Shown here: positions 21,020 to 30,686 of the stretch, piece by piece
How the letters are laid out: every line of letters begins with the position of its first letter
Position numbering within the stretch: the first letter of the stretch is position 1
DNA from: Parazoarcus communis
GTDB lineage: Bacteria; Pseudomonadota; Gammaproteobacteria; Burkholderiales; Rhodocyclaceae
NCBI RefSeq assembly: GCF_003111665.1
Contig: NZ_CP022188.1
Coordinates: 4,588,001-4,652,000, forward strand
Reading direction: 5' to 3'
DNA: 64,000 nucleotides
Position numbers and translations under genes: made by a program
The notes under the pieces: generated by a model
Databases searched by the model: none
Seen by the model: the letters and a program-made list of their open reading frames with translations, nothing else
What the model was told of the DNA's origin: nothing

Positions 21020-21386
21020 CCAAACCCGAAGCGCTCATCCGAAGTGGAAACTGGATCGGCCGCGCCGTTCTCGCTGAGCACCATCCGCGACCTTGCTCCG
21101 TGGGCCGCAGCGGCGCAGAAAAAAGGCATCGAGCAACAACGACGTCACCTGCATACTGGCAACCTGATGCCACACAGTGCTCAAGCTCGCTCAGTTCACC
21201 ATTTCGATCAACAGCCGCTCAAGACCAAGGCACTGCGGTCCGAGACGTCCGGCGAGCTTCGCGCTGAGTTGCCAAGCTTCGATGCATCTGCCAACAACAG
21301 GATCAGACCGGACGCCTCGCCCGTCACATCTCCCCCCGTTTTCAGCAAACCGGCCCGACTAACACGACGCCAAGGGACTCGCACCG
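21020..21386. other. Intergenic region between fliC1 and the TPR-methyltransferase gene
   Basis: About 370 bases. A plus-strand open frame (21017-21409) crosses it, but it starts inside the hairpin, has a biased Arg/Ser/Pro composition and overlaps the next gene; I do not accept it. No promoter motif stands out. Confidence 0.5.
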
Positions 21387-22811
21387 ATGCAGACTACCCC
21401 CGCCGATAAAGACCGCGACCAGATTGAGCTGGCCCGCAGCCTCATTGCCCAGGACGATCTCGCGGAAGCTGCCGATATCCTGACGGCGCTGGTGCTGGCC
21501 GATACCCCGCTCGCCGACGCCTACCATGACCTCGGCTGCCTCGCCGTCCGGCAGGGCGACGTCGAGACGGCTTCAGCGCTCTTCAGTCGGGCCCTGGAAA
21601 AGAACCCCGAGTCGCTCACCGCCCGCCGCAGCATCGCGCTGGTGCAGGCCATCGAGCACCAGTACGACGACGCGCTGGCCACCCTCAGTCCTGTCCTTCG
21701 TTCCGGCCAGGCTGGCAGCGACGACTTCGGGCTCGTGCGCGACATCCTCGGCAAGGCATCGGCGCTCGGCCCGATCGCTTGGGCGCGGTTGCTCTCGGAC
21801 CTGCGCACACCCTCGCACGAACAGAAGCAGGCGATCGACGAATACCAGACGATGCGTCAGCAACTCGCGGCACAGAAAGCAGCTAACGAGCAGCTGCGCG
21901 CCGAACTCGACGAACTCCGCGTCGAGTTGCGTCTCCTCGCGTCCACGCCTAACCCCGAAACGCGCAACGTCGCCTGGCAGCGGATCCATGCGCTGTCCGA
22001 CGAAGACTGGCAGAACGTGCTGATCCGCAGCGTCAACATGCCTTCCTACCAAGGATTCCCCTTGCCGGGTTTTCCCGAGGACGCGCTGCAGACAGGCACC
22101 GTCGGCTCCAGCAATGAACCCGCGCTGCGCGAGGGCTTTAATTTCTACCGCGCTGTAAAGGCGCTTTGTGCCACACACGGTCATCCTCTGTCAGCCGCCA
22201 CGCGGCTGCTCGATTTCGGCACGGGGTGGGGGCGCTACTCACGTATTTTCATGAAGGAGATCGCGCCGGACAACATCACCGGGGTCGACGTCGACCCCGA
22301 CCTCGTCCAGGTGTGCCGCCGCACCTTTCCGTACTGCAATTTCGAGCTTGTTCCGCCCTTCCCGCCGACTGAACTGCCCGCAGCACAGTTCGACCTCGTC
22401 ATCGCCTATTCCGTTTTTTCCCACTTGTCGGAAGCCGCCGCCACCGCGTGGGTCGAGGAGTTCGCGCGCATCCTGGCCCCAGGGGGCATGATCGCGATCA
22501 CCACGCAAAGCCGGCGCTTCCTGGCCTACTGCGACACCATACGTCGCACGGGCGAAATCACTCACCCCTGGCACCTGAAGCTTGCCGAGTCCTTCGTCGA
22601 CCTCGAAGCGTCTCAGGCCGCCTACGATCAAGGCGAGTTCCTGTTCTCAGCCACGGGGGGCGGTGACGCCCGACCGTCAAGCTTTTATGGCGAAGCCCTC
22701 GTGCCACCGGCCTTCGTCGAACGCGTCTGGTCGCGCTTTCTTGAGCCGGTCACCTACATCGACGACGGCAGCCTGCCTCAGGCCCTGATCGTCATGCGCA
22801 AACCCAGCTGA
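21387..22811 (+). CDS. TPR / coiled-coil / methyltransferase protein
   Basis: A 474-residue protein in three parts. Residues about 13-105 are TPR-like helices (DAYHDLGCLAVRQGDVETAS). Residues about 145-185 form a heptad-rich coiled coil (QQLAAQKAANEQLRAELDEL). Residues about 245-474 are a class I methyltransferase with RLLDFGTGWGRYSRIF (273-288), ITGVDVDPD and the late LAPGGMIAITTQS. The TPR part may dock a protein substrate. It lies between the two flagellin genes, suggesting methylation of a flagellin glycan or of flagellin itself; that link is positional only. The next gene follows after 16 bases. Confidence 0.75.
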   Translation: MQTTPADKDRDQIELARSLIAQDDLAEAADILTALVLADTPLADAYHDLGCLAVRQGDVETASALFSRALEKNPESLTARRSIALVQAIEHQYDDALATLSPVLRSGQAGSDDFGLVRDILGKASALGPIAWARLLSDLRTPSHEQKQAIDEYQTMRQQLAAQKAANEQLRAELDELRVELRLLASTPNPETRNVAWQRIHALSDEDWQNVLIRSVNMPSYQGFPLPGFPEDALQTGTVGSSNEPALREGFNFYRAVKALCATHGHPLSAATRLLDFGTGWGRYSRIFMKEIAPDNITGVDVDPDLVQVCRRTFPYCNFELVPPFPPTELPAAQFDLVIAYSVFSHLSEAAATAWVEEFARILAPGGMIAITTQSRRFLAYCDTIRRTGEITHPWHLKLAESFVDLEASQAAYDQGEFLFSATGGGDARPSSFYGEALVPPAFVERVWSRFLEPVTYIDDGSLPQALIVMRKPS

Positions 22812-22827
22812 AGCGAGCACACCGCCC

Positions 22828-25800
22828 ATGCAGCCGAAACTGATCGCCTTCCACCTGCCCCAATTCCACCCGATTCCTGAAAACGATGCCTGGTGGGGCA
22901 AGGGCTTCACTGAATGGACCAACGTTGCACGCGCCACGCCCCATTTCCCCGGCCACCACCAGCCGCAGTTGCCGACCGATCTCGGCTTCTATGACCTGCG
23001 CCTGCCCGAGGCTCGCGCCGCGCAGGCCGAACTTGCACGCGAATACGGCATCCACGGCTTCTGCTACTACCACTACTGGTTCAACGGGAAGCGCCTGCTC
23101 GAGCGCCCAGTGGAAGAGATCCTTGCGTCCGGCGAACCGGACTTCCCCTTCTGCCTGTGCTGGGCCAACGAGAACTGGACCCGGCGCTGGGACGGCGCCG
23201 AGCAGGAAATCCTGATCGGCCAGAACTACAACGACGACGACGATCGCGAGCACATTCAATACCTGATCGAGGCTTTCCGTGATCCACGCTATATCCGGGT
23301 CGACGGCAAGCCACTGATCCTGATCTACCGCGCCCGCCATCTGCCCGACCCGAAGCGTACGACCACCATCTGGCGCAACGAAGCGCGCAAGGCGGGTATT
23401 GGCGAAATTTTCATCTGCCGCGTGGAGAACTTCTTCAACGAGCGCGATGATCCCCACGTGCTGGGGTTCGACGCCTCGGTAGACTTCCAGCCCGACTGGA
23501 TGGCAATCAACGACGACAACCCGAGCGTCGTGCTGCCCGACGAGCATTTCGTGGTCGACTACCGCGACATGGTCGAGTCGCAACTGGACCGGCCCGATGT
23601 CCCGCACCTGCGCTTTCCCGGCGTCACGCCGTCATGGGACAACTCCGCCCGCCGCAAGAAGAACGCCTTCATCATCGCCGACAGCGCGCCGGAAGCCTAT
23701 GAGCACTGGCTGACCGAGACCTTGCGCAGCGTATCCGACCGTCCCGAGAGCCAGCAACTGGTCTTCATCAACGCGTGGAACGAATGGGCCGAGGGCAACC
23801 ATCTCGAACCCGACCAGAAGTTCGGGCGTGGCTACCTCGAAGCCACCCGCCGTGCGCTCGAGACGGCCGCCGCACCACGGACACTGAAATCCCCGCCGCT
23901 GGTCGATCCGCTTTCCCACAACGGTTTCGTCCCACGGGAAGCGTATGCCAGGCGCCAGTCTGCGCAACGCCTCAGCAAGGCGGCCGGCCTGCTGCATGAT
24001 CAGCGGCTGAGCGGCTGCGCCCCGCCGCACATCCGTATCGTGCTCGACGCCACCAACTGCAGCGACGCTCAACTTCAGGACTCGCTGAACTCGGTTGCAG
24101 CCCAGCTCTATGAACACTGGCAGCTTGAGGTGCTATCGCAGCGGGCCGCGCCGAACATTGCCTCCTCGCGCCTTGGCTGGCACACCATCGAGCCGCAGCA
24201 GGCAGCGGCGGCCACCCTGCAGCTGGTCGAAAGTTCGGGCGACGACTGGCACCTCGTTTTCGCCGGCGGCGAGCTTCTGGCCGAGGATGCCCTGCTGTTC
24301 GCAAGCCAGGCCTTGATCGATGCCCCCGAAGCCAGCCTGTTGCTGACCGACGGCGACACCCGGGATGCTGACGGCAGACCGGTTCGAACCTGGCTCGCCC
24401 CCGGGGTCAACCCCGACTGGCTAAGATCCACGCTCAGGATTGGCGGCCTCGTCATTGCCAGCACGGGGATCATCCGCAATGCCCTGCAGGACATCGGCGA
24501 CTCCCCCACCAACGCATTGCCCCTGGCGGCCGTGCTGCGCGCGTTCGAAGACGCAGATGGGCACCACATGCTTCACCTTCCCCGCATTGCGCTGAGCCGG
24601 CCTGATTCCGTAGCCCCGATTCCGCTTGGTTTTCGCGCCGAGCTGCTGCAGGCCCACCTCGGGCGCCAGGGCCATGCAGCCGGGATCGAACACGGCATGC
24701 TGGATGACAGCTGCCGTATTCGCTACGAGCACGCGCAGGAGCCCCCTGCGGTCGCGATTGTGATCACTGGCATCGGCGACCGCGGCATGCTGCTCCGGTC
24801 AGTGGAAGGCATCCTCTCCCACCCGGCCACTCCCCCCCTTTCGATCCTGTTGCCGCTGGCGCCAGACTGTACCGCCGACACGCGTGAGTGCCTGCAACAA
24901 CTGGCTGCGCTCGGCTCACAGGGCATCCGGATCATTGAGGTCGCGGCAGGGTCGCCGACGGCTGTGGCGAATCAGCTCGCAGCGGCGACCGAGGCCGACG
25001 TGCTGCTTTTCCTGGGCAACGGACTGATCCCGCTCGATGCGGACTGGCTCGATGCCCTGGTCCGCCATGCGCTCAGGCCAAGCATCGGCGCAGCCGGCGG
25101 CCGTGTGATCGCGCCCGATGGCTCGTTGCAGCACGGCATGATCCGGCTCGGCCAGATGGGCGTTGCCGCGACCCCGTTCCAGGACGTATCGGTCGGCTAT
25201 ACCGGCAACGGGGGTGAGTTGCAGCTCGAACAGAACTGCACCGCAGTCTCGACGCAGTGCCTGATGATCCGGCGCAAAACCTTCCACGACGCTGGCGGAT
25301 TCGCAGCCGACCGCTATCCAGCGCGCCACGCCGAAGTCGACCTGTGCCTGCGCCTCGCCGAGCGGGGCCTTCGCACCGTGTGGACGCCCTATTCGACCGT
25401 CGTTGCGCCTGCACCACGTCCAGCGCCGTCCTTCGGCCCGCCTGTGCGCGACGATGAGGCTTTGCTCGACGACTGGCTTGAGCGCGTCCCGACCGACCCG
25501 TATTTCAACCGTCAGCTCACGCGCCATTTCAACCGGCCACGGCTACAGACCGACGTAGCGCTCGCGCAGGATGCGCTGCCCTGGCACCCGGTGCCGCGCA
25601 TCTACGCCCACCCCGCAGACCTGGCCGGGTGCGGCGAGATCCGCGTTTCCACGCCGCTGCGCGCGCTAAACCGCGCCAGCCTGATTCAGGGCGGCGGCGG
25701 CACCCGCTTCCTTGGCCCATGGGAGCTCGCGACCGTCGCCCCCGACACGGTCGTGACTCAGCGCATCTTCAGTGACCTCGGGCTGACCTGGCTGGCTGCC

Positions 25801-26568
25801 TACCGCAAATATGGCCGCAGCCTGCTGATCTACGAACTGGACGACCTGATCACCCGTATCCCACGCGAGAACGAACACGGAAAAGGCTTTCCGGCCGATA
25901 TCGAGGCCCGCATCGGAAAGGCCATCGGCCTGTGCGACCGCCTGGTGGTGTCGACCGCAGCGCTGGCAGACGCTTATGGCCGCTTCGCAAACGAAACCGT
26001 AGTCGCCCCCAATCTCCTCGACGATGCAATATGGGGTGGCTTACAGCCCACCCGCAAACAGGGCGCCCGACTCCGCGTCGGCTGGGCCGGCAGCACCAGT
26101 CACGGAGGCGATCTGGCGCTCATGCACGACGTGGTGCGCAGCCTGTCCGACGAGGTGGACTGGGTCTTCCTGGGTTTCTGCCCCGATGCGCTTCGCCCCT
26201 TCGTGCGCGAGTTTCACCCGTCGGTGGCTGTAAAGAACTATCCCGCGGCGCTGGCCGGCCTCGGGCTCGACATCGCCATTGCGCCACTCGCGGCCAATGC
26301 CTTCAACGAAGCCAAGAGCAACCTGAAGCTGCTCGAATACGGTGCGCTCGGCTATCCGGTCGTGTGCAGCAATGTCCTGCCTTACCAAGGCAAGCTGCCG
26401 GTCGTCAGGGTTGCGAACACCACCCAGCAGTGGGTGGCTGCACTCCGGCGTTTGCTGGCCGACGCAGACGAACGCCAGTCGCTGGGAGACTCACTCCGGA
26501 CCGAAGTCCGGGCGAACTGGATGATCGACGCCCGGCGCGCCGAGTGGCTATCGGCCTGGACGCGCTGA
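22828..26568 (+). CDS. Multi-domain WbsX/GH99-like glycan enzyme with two further glycosyltransferase-like domains
   Basis: A 1246-residue protein. Residues 1-350 match the WbsX (GH99-like) family found in O-antigen and flagellar glycan clusters: FHLPQFHPIPENDAWWG, GFTEWTNVARATP, FCYYHYWFNGKRLLERP, and INAWNEWAEGNHLEPD. Residues about 400-900 look GT2-like, with GGRVIAPDGSLQHGMIRLG and CLMIRRKTFHDAGGF. Residues about 920-1246 resemble a GT4-type C-terminal half (LLIYELDD, RLRVGWAGSTSHGGDL, AIAPLAANAFNEAKSNLKLLEYGALGYPVV). One polypeptide could thus build two or three linkages. The stop abuts the stop of the convergent OGT gene inside TGATCA. Confidence 0.8.
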   Translation: MQPKLIAFHLPQFHPIPENDAWWGKGFTEWTNVARATPHFPGHHQPQLPTDLGFYDLRLPEARAAQAELAREYGIHGFCYYHYWFNGKRLLERPVEEILASGEPDFPFCLCWANENWTRRWDGAEQEILIGQNYNDDDDREHIQYLIEAFRDPRYIRVDGKPLILIYRARHLPDPKRTTTIWRNEARKAGIGEIFICRVENFFNERDDPHVLGFDASVDFQPDWMAINDDNPSVVLPDEHFVVDYRDMVESQLDRPDVPHLRFPGVTPSWDNSARRKKNAFIIADSAPEAYEHWLTETLRSVSDRPESQQLVFINAWNEWAEGNHLEPDQKFGRGYLEATRRALETAAAPRTLKSPPLVDPLSHNGFVPREAYARRQSAQRLSKAAGLLHDQRLSGCAPPHIRIVLDATNCSDAQLQDSLNSVAAQLYEHWQLEVLSQRAAPNIASSRLGWHTIEPQQAAAATLQLVESSGDDWHLVFAGGELLAEDALLFASQALIDAPEASLLLTDGDTRDADGRPVRTWLAPGVNPDWLRSTLRIGGLVIASTGIIRNALQDIGDSPTNALPLAAVLRAFEDADGHHMLHLPRIALSRPDSVAPIPLGFRAELLQAHLGRQGHAAGIEHGMLDDSCRIRYEHAQEPPAVAIVITGIGDRGMLLRSVEGILSHPATPPLSILLPLAPDCTADTRECLQQLAALGSQGIRIIEVAAGSPTAVANQLAAATEADVLLFLGNGLIPLDADWLDALVRHALRPSIGAAGGRVIAPDGSLQHGMIRLGQMGVAATPFQDVSVGYTGNGGELQLEQNCTAVSTQCLMIRRKTFHDAGGFAADRYPARHAEVDLCLRLAERGLRTVWTPYSTVVAPAPRPAPSFGPPVRDDEALLDDWLERVPTDPYFNRQLTRHFNRPRLQTDVALAQDALPWHPVPRIYAHPADLAGCGEIRVSTPLRALNRASLIQGGGGTRFLGPWELATVAPDTVVTQRIFSDLGLTWLAAYRKYGRSLLIYELDDLITRIPRENEHGKGFPADIEARIGKAIGLCDRLVVSTAALADAYGRFANETVVAPNLLDDAIWGGLQPTRKQGARLRVGWAGSTSHGGDLALMHDVVRSLSDEVDWVFLGFCPDALRPFVREFHPSVAVKNYPAALAGLGLDIAIAPLAANAFNEAKSNLKLLEYGALGYPVVCSNVLPYQGKLPVVRVANTTQQWVAALRRLLADADERQSLGDSLRTEVRANWMIDARRAEWLSAWTR

Positions 26569-28887
26569 TCAGTCCGCGACCTCGATACGACCCGCCCCTG
26601 GGCCATCCGTCCGCCGCGCCCAGGCCATTTCGAGGCCGCGCCCGAGATGGCGGGCGAAGGCTGCCGTATCGAACAGTGCGCAGTGTTCGCGCGTCGTCTG
26701 CAGGCGCGTCCGCAAGGCGGCAAGCGCCGGTCGATCATGCGCGAGCGCAAGGATCAGCGCCTCATAGGCCGCATCGTCATGCGCTACCAGCTCGGGCAAT
26801 CCCGCAGCGTTCACAATGCTGGCCGACACCCGTGACACGAAGGTGGTACCGCAGCGCGCGACCTGTGGCACGCCGGCCCAAAGCGCATCGCTCGCAGTCG
26901 TGTGGGCATTCACCGGAAATGCGTCGAGCGCGAGATCGGCCGCAGCCAGGCGGCCTAGGTGGCCCCCGGATGACATCCGCGGAGCCCAGACCAGACGCCC
27001 CGGATCAACGCCAGCCATGCTTGTCGCCGCAATCATCGCCTCGCGCGCCTCGGGGCTGGCCTCGAGCAACCACAGGATGGCGTTCGGGATGGCCCCGAGC
27101 AGGCGCATCCACTGATCGAAAACCGCACGTGTGATCTTGTAGGGCTGGTGGAACGCTGCCATCACGAACGCGCCTTCGGGCAGCCCGAGGTCAGCGCGCG
27201 AAGCCCTCGGCCCGATGGCACGTTTCAGGTCGTTCGGCTGGTAGCAGCCCGGTACGCTCAGAACGCGCTCGCTGTAGTGCGCCTCCGCGCCCGGCGGAAT
27301 CGTCACCGGATCGGCAATGATGTAGTCGATCCACGGCGCACCCATCGTTCCCGGAAAGCCCAGCCATTGCATCTGCACCGGTGCAGGGCGATAAGCCAGG
27401 ATGCCGCCCCGGTAGCCCTGGGTCCAGCCCTTGAGATCGATCGCGATGTCGATGCCGTCGTCGCGCATGCGGCACGCTGCAGCCTCGTCGCTGAGCGCGC
27501 CCACTGACACCCATTCGCGAATGCTTTGCTGCAAGCGTTGGCGATAGGAGTCCTGGACGTCGGGCCCATGATCGTAGGCAATCAGGGTGAAACGGGCGGG
27601 GTCGTGGTACTCGATTGCACCCGCGAGCAGGTGAGCTGTCGCGTGATCGCGGAAATCCGCCGACAGGAGCGCAACGCGCAAAGGGCCCGCCGCCCGCGCA
27701 CGAGGCTGCGTCTGCCCTGCTTGCGGAAAGCGGGCCGAGAAGTGACGTGCGAGCTGCAACTGGGTGGCCGGGTCCGAGCCCGGCGTCGCCAGCCACGCAA
27801 ACGGCGAAGGCGACTCGCCCGTGCTCAGGACTTCGCCACTTTTCAACTGTCCAGCAAAGGCGCTCTCGAGCAGCTCTGCCCCATCCCAGTCGAGCACCTG
27901 ACGACATGCGTGCGCCGCCTGCAGTATCCATGCGGGGCGTTCGGATCGTTTTACGGCCTCGATCAGTGCCTCGCGCGCCAGCGCATGTTCGCCAAGATCC
28001 TGCGCGGTGCAGCCAAGGTTGTAATAGGCGTCTGCGCACTCGCAATCGCACTCAAGTGCCTTCAGCAGTGCCGTCCGGGCCTCCTCCAGCTGCCCCGCAT
28101 CACGCAGCGCTACCCCGAGGTTGCTCCACCCCTGTCCCCACTCGGGCGCCAGTGCCACTGCCCGACGACCCGCCGCAATGGACTCACCGATTTCGTGCCG
28201 GGCGCGCTGCGCAAGGCCGAGGTTGGACCATGAAACCGCATCGTCCGGCGCAAGGCGGACAGCCTCGCGCAACCAGCCCTCGGCCTCGGCGGGCTGGCCT
28301 TCGCCCGTCTGCAGCAAAATGGCACCCAGCAGAGCAGCCGCACCTGCATCGTCCGGAAGCGCACTCAGATTGCCACGACAGAAGCGCTCTGCCTGCGCGA
28401 GGTCGCCACGCTCGACCAGAAGCTCCCTGCACAGGCGGGCAAGCTCGCGATCCTGCGGCAGCAGGGCATGGGCAGACAGAAAATGCCTGAGCGCATCCCC
28501 GGGCCGATGTGCCTGCAGCAACACGCAACCGAGGTTGTAGACCGGCGTCGGCACACCCGGCTGCATTGCGATTGCCCGCTCGTGCGCCTCGATGGCCGCA
28601 TCCAGCTGATTATCTGCCGCCAGGGCATTACCAAGATTGCTCATGGCCTGCGCGTCCTGTGGCAGCAAGCGCACCGCTTCGCGCAGGGCAATCACGGCCT
28701 CGGCCGCGCGCCCCATCTCCAGTAACGCACACCCATGCAGCTTGTGTGCGAGACCAGCTTCGGGGTGCCGCAGACACAAGGCCGCGGCAAGCGCAGCAGC
28801 CTGTGCATGCCGCCCGGCAGAAAAATGTGTCGCAGCGGCGCTCAAGGATTCCCTGTCATGCGCCGAAAGCAGTTTGGGCTGCACCAT
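26569..28887 (-). CDS. TPR / OGT-type (GT41, SPINDLY-like) protein glycosyltransferase
   Basis: This 772-residue protein has an N-terminal superhelix of about nine TPR units (residues 15-330; e.g. AQAMSNLGNALAADNQLDAAIEAHERA, AVSWSNLGLAQRA, GQGWSNLGVALRDAGQLEEA). A GT41 catalytic region follows (about 400-760) with LRVALLSADFRDHATAHLLAG, RPAPVQMQWLGFPGTMGAPWIDY, and DAFPVNAHTTASDALWAGVPQV. Bacterial relatives attach a sugar to Ser or Thr of proteins, including flagellin in several species. Lying between two flagellin genes, it is the best candidate for the enzyme that starts the filament glycan. The ATG at 28887 follows GGGGA; a TTG precedes it directly. Confidence 0.88.
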   Translation of the reverse strand: MVQPKLLSAHDRESLSAAATHFSAGRHAQAAALAAALCLRHPEAGLAHKLHGCALLEMGRAAEAVIALREAVRLLPQDAQAMSNLGNALAADNQLDAAIEAHERAIAMQPGVPTPVYNLGCVLLQAHRPGDALRHFLSAHALLPQDRELARLCRELLVERGDLAQAERFCRGNLSALPDDAGAAALLGAILLQTGEGQPAEAEGWLREAVRLAPDDAVSWSNLGLAQRARHEIGESIAAGRRAVALAPEWGQGWSNLGVALRDAGQLEEARTALLKALECDCECADAYYNLGCTAQDLGEHALAREALIEAVKRSERPAWILQAAHACRQVLDWDGAELLESAFAGQLKSGEVLSTGESPSPFAWLATPGSDPATQLQLARHFSARFPQAGQTQPRARAAGPLRVALLSADFRDHATAHLLAGAIEYHDPARFTLIAYDHGPDVQDSYRQRLQQSIREWVSVGALSDEAAACRMRDDGIDIAIDLKGWTQGYRGGILAYRPAPVQMQWLGFPGTMGAPWIDYIIADPVTIPPGAEAHYSERVLSVPGCYQPNDLKRAIGPRASRADLGLPEGAFVMAAFHQPYKITRAVFDQWMRLLGAIPNAILWLLEASPEAREAMIAATSMAGVDPGRLVWAPRMSSGGHLGRLAAADLALDAFPVNAHTTASDALWAGVPQVARCGTTFVSRVSASIVNAAGLPELVAHDDAAYEALILALAHDRPALAALRTRLQTTREHCALFDTAAFARHLGRGLEMAWARRTDGPGAGRIEVAD

Positions 28888-29000
28888 CAATCAATTCCCC
28901 AGGCATCGTCGGTGCCGCGCATCTTAACCGGTGTTCCCCGCAGCCTTGCCCGGACACGGCAATCGTTGCAAGGTCAAGCACACAAGCGGGAGAAATTTCC

Positions 29001-29027
29001 TAAAGTTCTCCGATCATGGTCCGTTAA
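29001..29027 (+). promoter_or_regulatory. Sigma-28 (FliA) promoter of fliC2
   Basis: TAAAGTTC, 11 bases, then TCCGTTAA, against the FliA consensus TAAAGTTT-N11-GCCGATAA: 7 of 8 and 6 of 8 positions with exact spacing. It starts 127 bases before the fliC2 ATG. Confidence 0.75.
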
Positions 29028-29127
29028 TGGAATCAAGAGCGCAGGAATCAGGATTCAACATCTGGCTCGCATCGGACACCCCGGCCAGCGCCGGACATTT
29101 TTGATACTTCTCTAACGGAGAAAAATC

Positions 29128-30609
29128 ATGGCACAAGTTATCAACACCAACGTTCAGTCGCTGAATGCCCAACGCAACCTGAACACCACCGGCAGCTCGC
29201 TGGCCACTTCGCTGCAGCGCCTCTCCTCCGGCCTGCGCATCAACAGTGCAAAGGACGACGCGGCCGGACTCGCAATTTCCGAGCGTTTCACCGCCCAGAT
29301 TCGCGGCCTTGACCAGGCTCAGCGTAATGCCAACGACGGCATCTCGCTCGCCCAGACCGCAGAAGGTGCGCTTCAGTCATCTGGCGACATCCTGCAGCGG
29401 ATTCGCGAACTCGCTGTGCAGTCGTCGAACGCGACCAACTCGGCTTCCGACCGTCAGGCACTGAACGACGAAGTCAACCAGCTCACGCAAGAGCTCGACC
29501 GCATCGCCAAGACCACCGAATTCAACGGCCAGAAGCTGATGGACGGCTCCTTCACTTCGGCAACGTTCCAGGTTGGTGCCAATGCGGGTCAAAGCATCAC
29601 CGCAACGACGGCCAACTTCTCCACCAACCAGTATGGCAACTACCGCATCGGCTCCAAGGCGGCGACCACTGCAGGCGGCACGGGCGACCTGACCAACGGC
29701 AGCACGGCCAACGCAATTGCCTCCAACGCTGCAGCGACCAGCCGTGTCGCAGGTGGCTCCATCACGATTAGCGGTGCGACCGGCTCCGCCACGGTTTCGA
29801 TTACTGCGGGCGATTCGGCCAAGAAGGCTGCTGAACTGATCAATGCGCAGACCAGCACCACTGGCGTGAAGGCATCGGCCAAGACCGAAATCGACGTGAC
29901 CGCCATGGCGGCGAACACGACCTACAAGTTCGACGTTTCTTCCAACAACAGCACTGCAGTGACGCTCTCCTTCACTGTCGGCTCTGCTGTTGATCAGGAC
30001 GGGCTGACTTCGGCAGTCAATGCGTTCAACGACGTGTCTTCCAAGACCGGCGTCACCGCGCGCATCAACGACACCAATGACGGCATCACCCTGCTCAACG
30101 CCGCAGGTGAGAACATCACCATTGCCAACGCTGCGAGCGGATCGGCCGCTGCGACCATCGGTGGCACCGCGACTAACGCAGGTGCTTCGGCAGTCGCCAC
30201 GGGCCAGCTGGCCCTCGACTCCGAAAAGTCGTTCAGTGTCGCTGCCGCCAACACAACCGACTTCTTTAACGCCACAGCAGCGGCAGGACAGTTGCAGAAG
30301 GTCAGTGACCTGGATGTCAGTTCAGTCGATGCAGCGCAGCGCACACTGGCCATGGTCGACTCAGCCCTCGCGGCGGTGAATAGTCAGCGTGCAAAGTTTG
30401 GCGCCCTGCAATCACGCTTCGAGACCACCATCTCCAACCTGCAGACCACAACCGAGAACCTGTCGGCCTCGCGTTCGCGGATTCGTGACACCGACTTCGC
30501 ATCGGAAACCGCCAACCTGACCCGCGCACAGATTCTGCAACAGGCCGGCACCGCGATGCTGTCCCAGGCCAACGCCCTGCCGCAGAACGTACTTTCGCTG
30601 CTCGGCTAA
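29128..30609 (+). CDS. fliC: Flagellin 2
   Basis: A 493-residue flagellin, colinear with flagellin 1 across its entire length, including the central domain ([51 protein letters not shown]), so the pair arose by duplication and has diverged mostly by scattered substitutions. Its N- and C-terminal polymerisation domains are intact. It has a ribosome site CGGAG and a sigma-28 promoter, unlike the sigma-54 promoter of flagellin 1. It is followed by flaG and the filament cap operon. Confidence 0.95.
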   Translation: MAQVINTNVQSLNAQRNLNTTGSSLATSLQRLSSGLRINSAKDDAAGLAISERFTAQIRGLDQAQRNANDGISLAQTAEGALQSSGDILQRIRELAVQSSNATNSASDRQALNDEVNQLTQELDRIAKTTEFNGQKLMDGSFTSATFQVGANAGQSITATTANFSTNQYGNYRIGSKAATTAGGTGDLTNGSTANAIASNAAATSRVAGGSITISGATGSATVSITAGDSAKKAAELINAQTSTTGVKASAKTEIDVTAMAANTTYKFDVSSNNSTAVTLSFTVGSAVDQDGLTSAVNAFNDVSSKTGVTARINDTNDGITLLNAAGENITIANAASGSAAATIGGTATNAGASAVATGQLALDSEKSFSVAAANTTDFFNATAAAGQLQKVSDLDVSSVDAAQRTLAMVDSALAAVNSQRAKFGALQSRFETTISNLQTTTENLSASRSRIRDTDFASETANLTRAQILQQAGTAMLSQANALPQNVLSLLG

Positions 30610-30634
30610 GCGGAGTAGGCTGAGGAAAACCACA

Positions 30635-30670
30635 CGGCGCGAAGTTCGCAAGAGCCTCGCGCCGCTTTCC
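30635..30670 (+). terminator. Hairpin between fliC2 and flaG
   Basis: CGGCGCGA pairs perfectly with TCGCGCCG around a 14-base loop, followed by CTTTCCCTT. It is probably an attenuator that limits readthrough from the strongly expressed flagellin gene into flaG. Confidence 0.6.
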
Positions 30671-30686
30671 CTTGAGGGAGGCAATC

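Noticed and set aside
21017..21409. 130-codon open frame after fliC1
   Set aside because: It starts inside the 17-bp hairpin, has no ribosome site or domain, and overlaps the next gene's start.
29063..29077. Sigma-54-like TGGCTCGCATC before fliC2
   Set aside because: The -24 half resembles the fliC1 promoter, but the required GC at -12 is missing (AC instead); the sigma-28 match upstream is much better.
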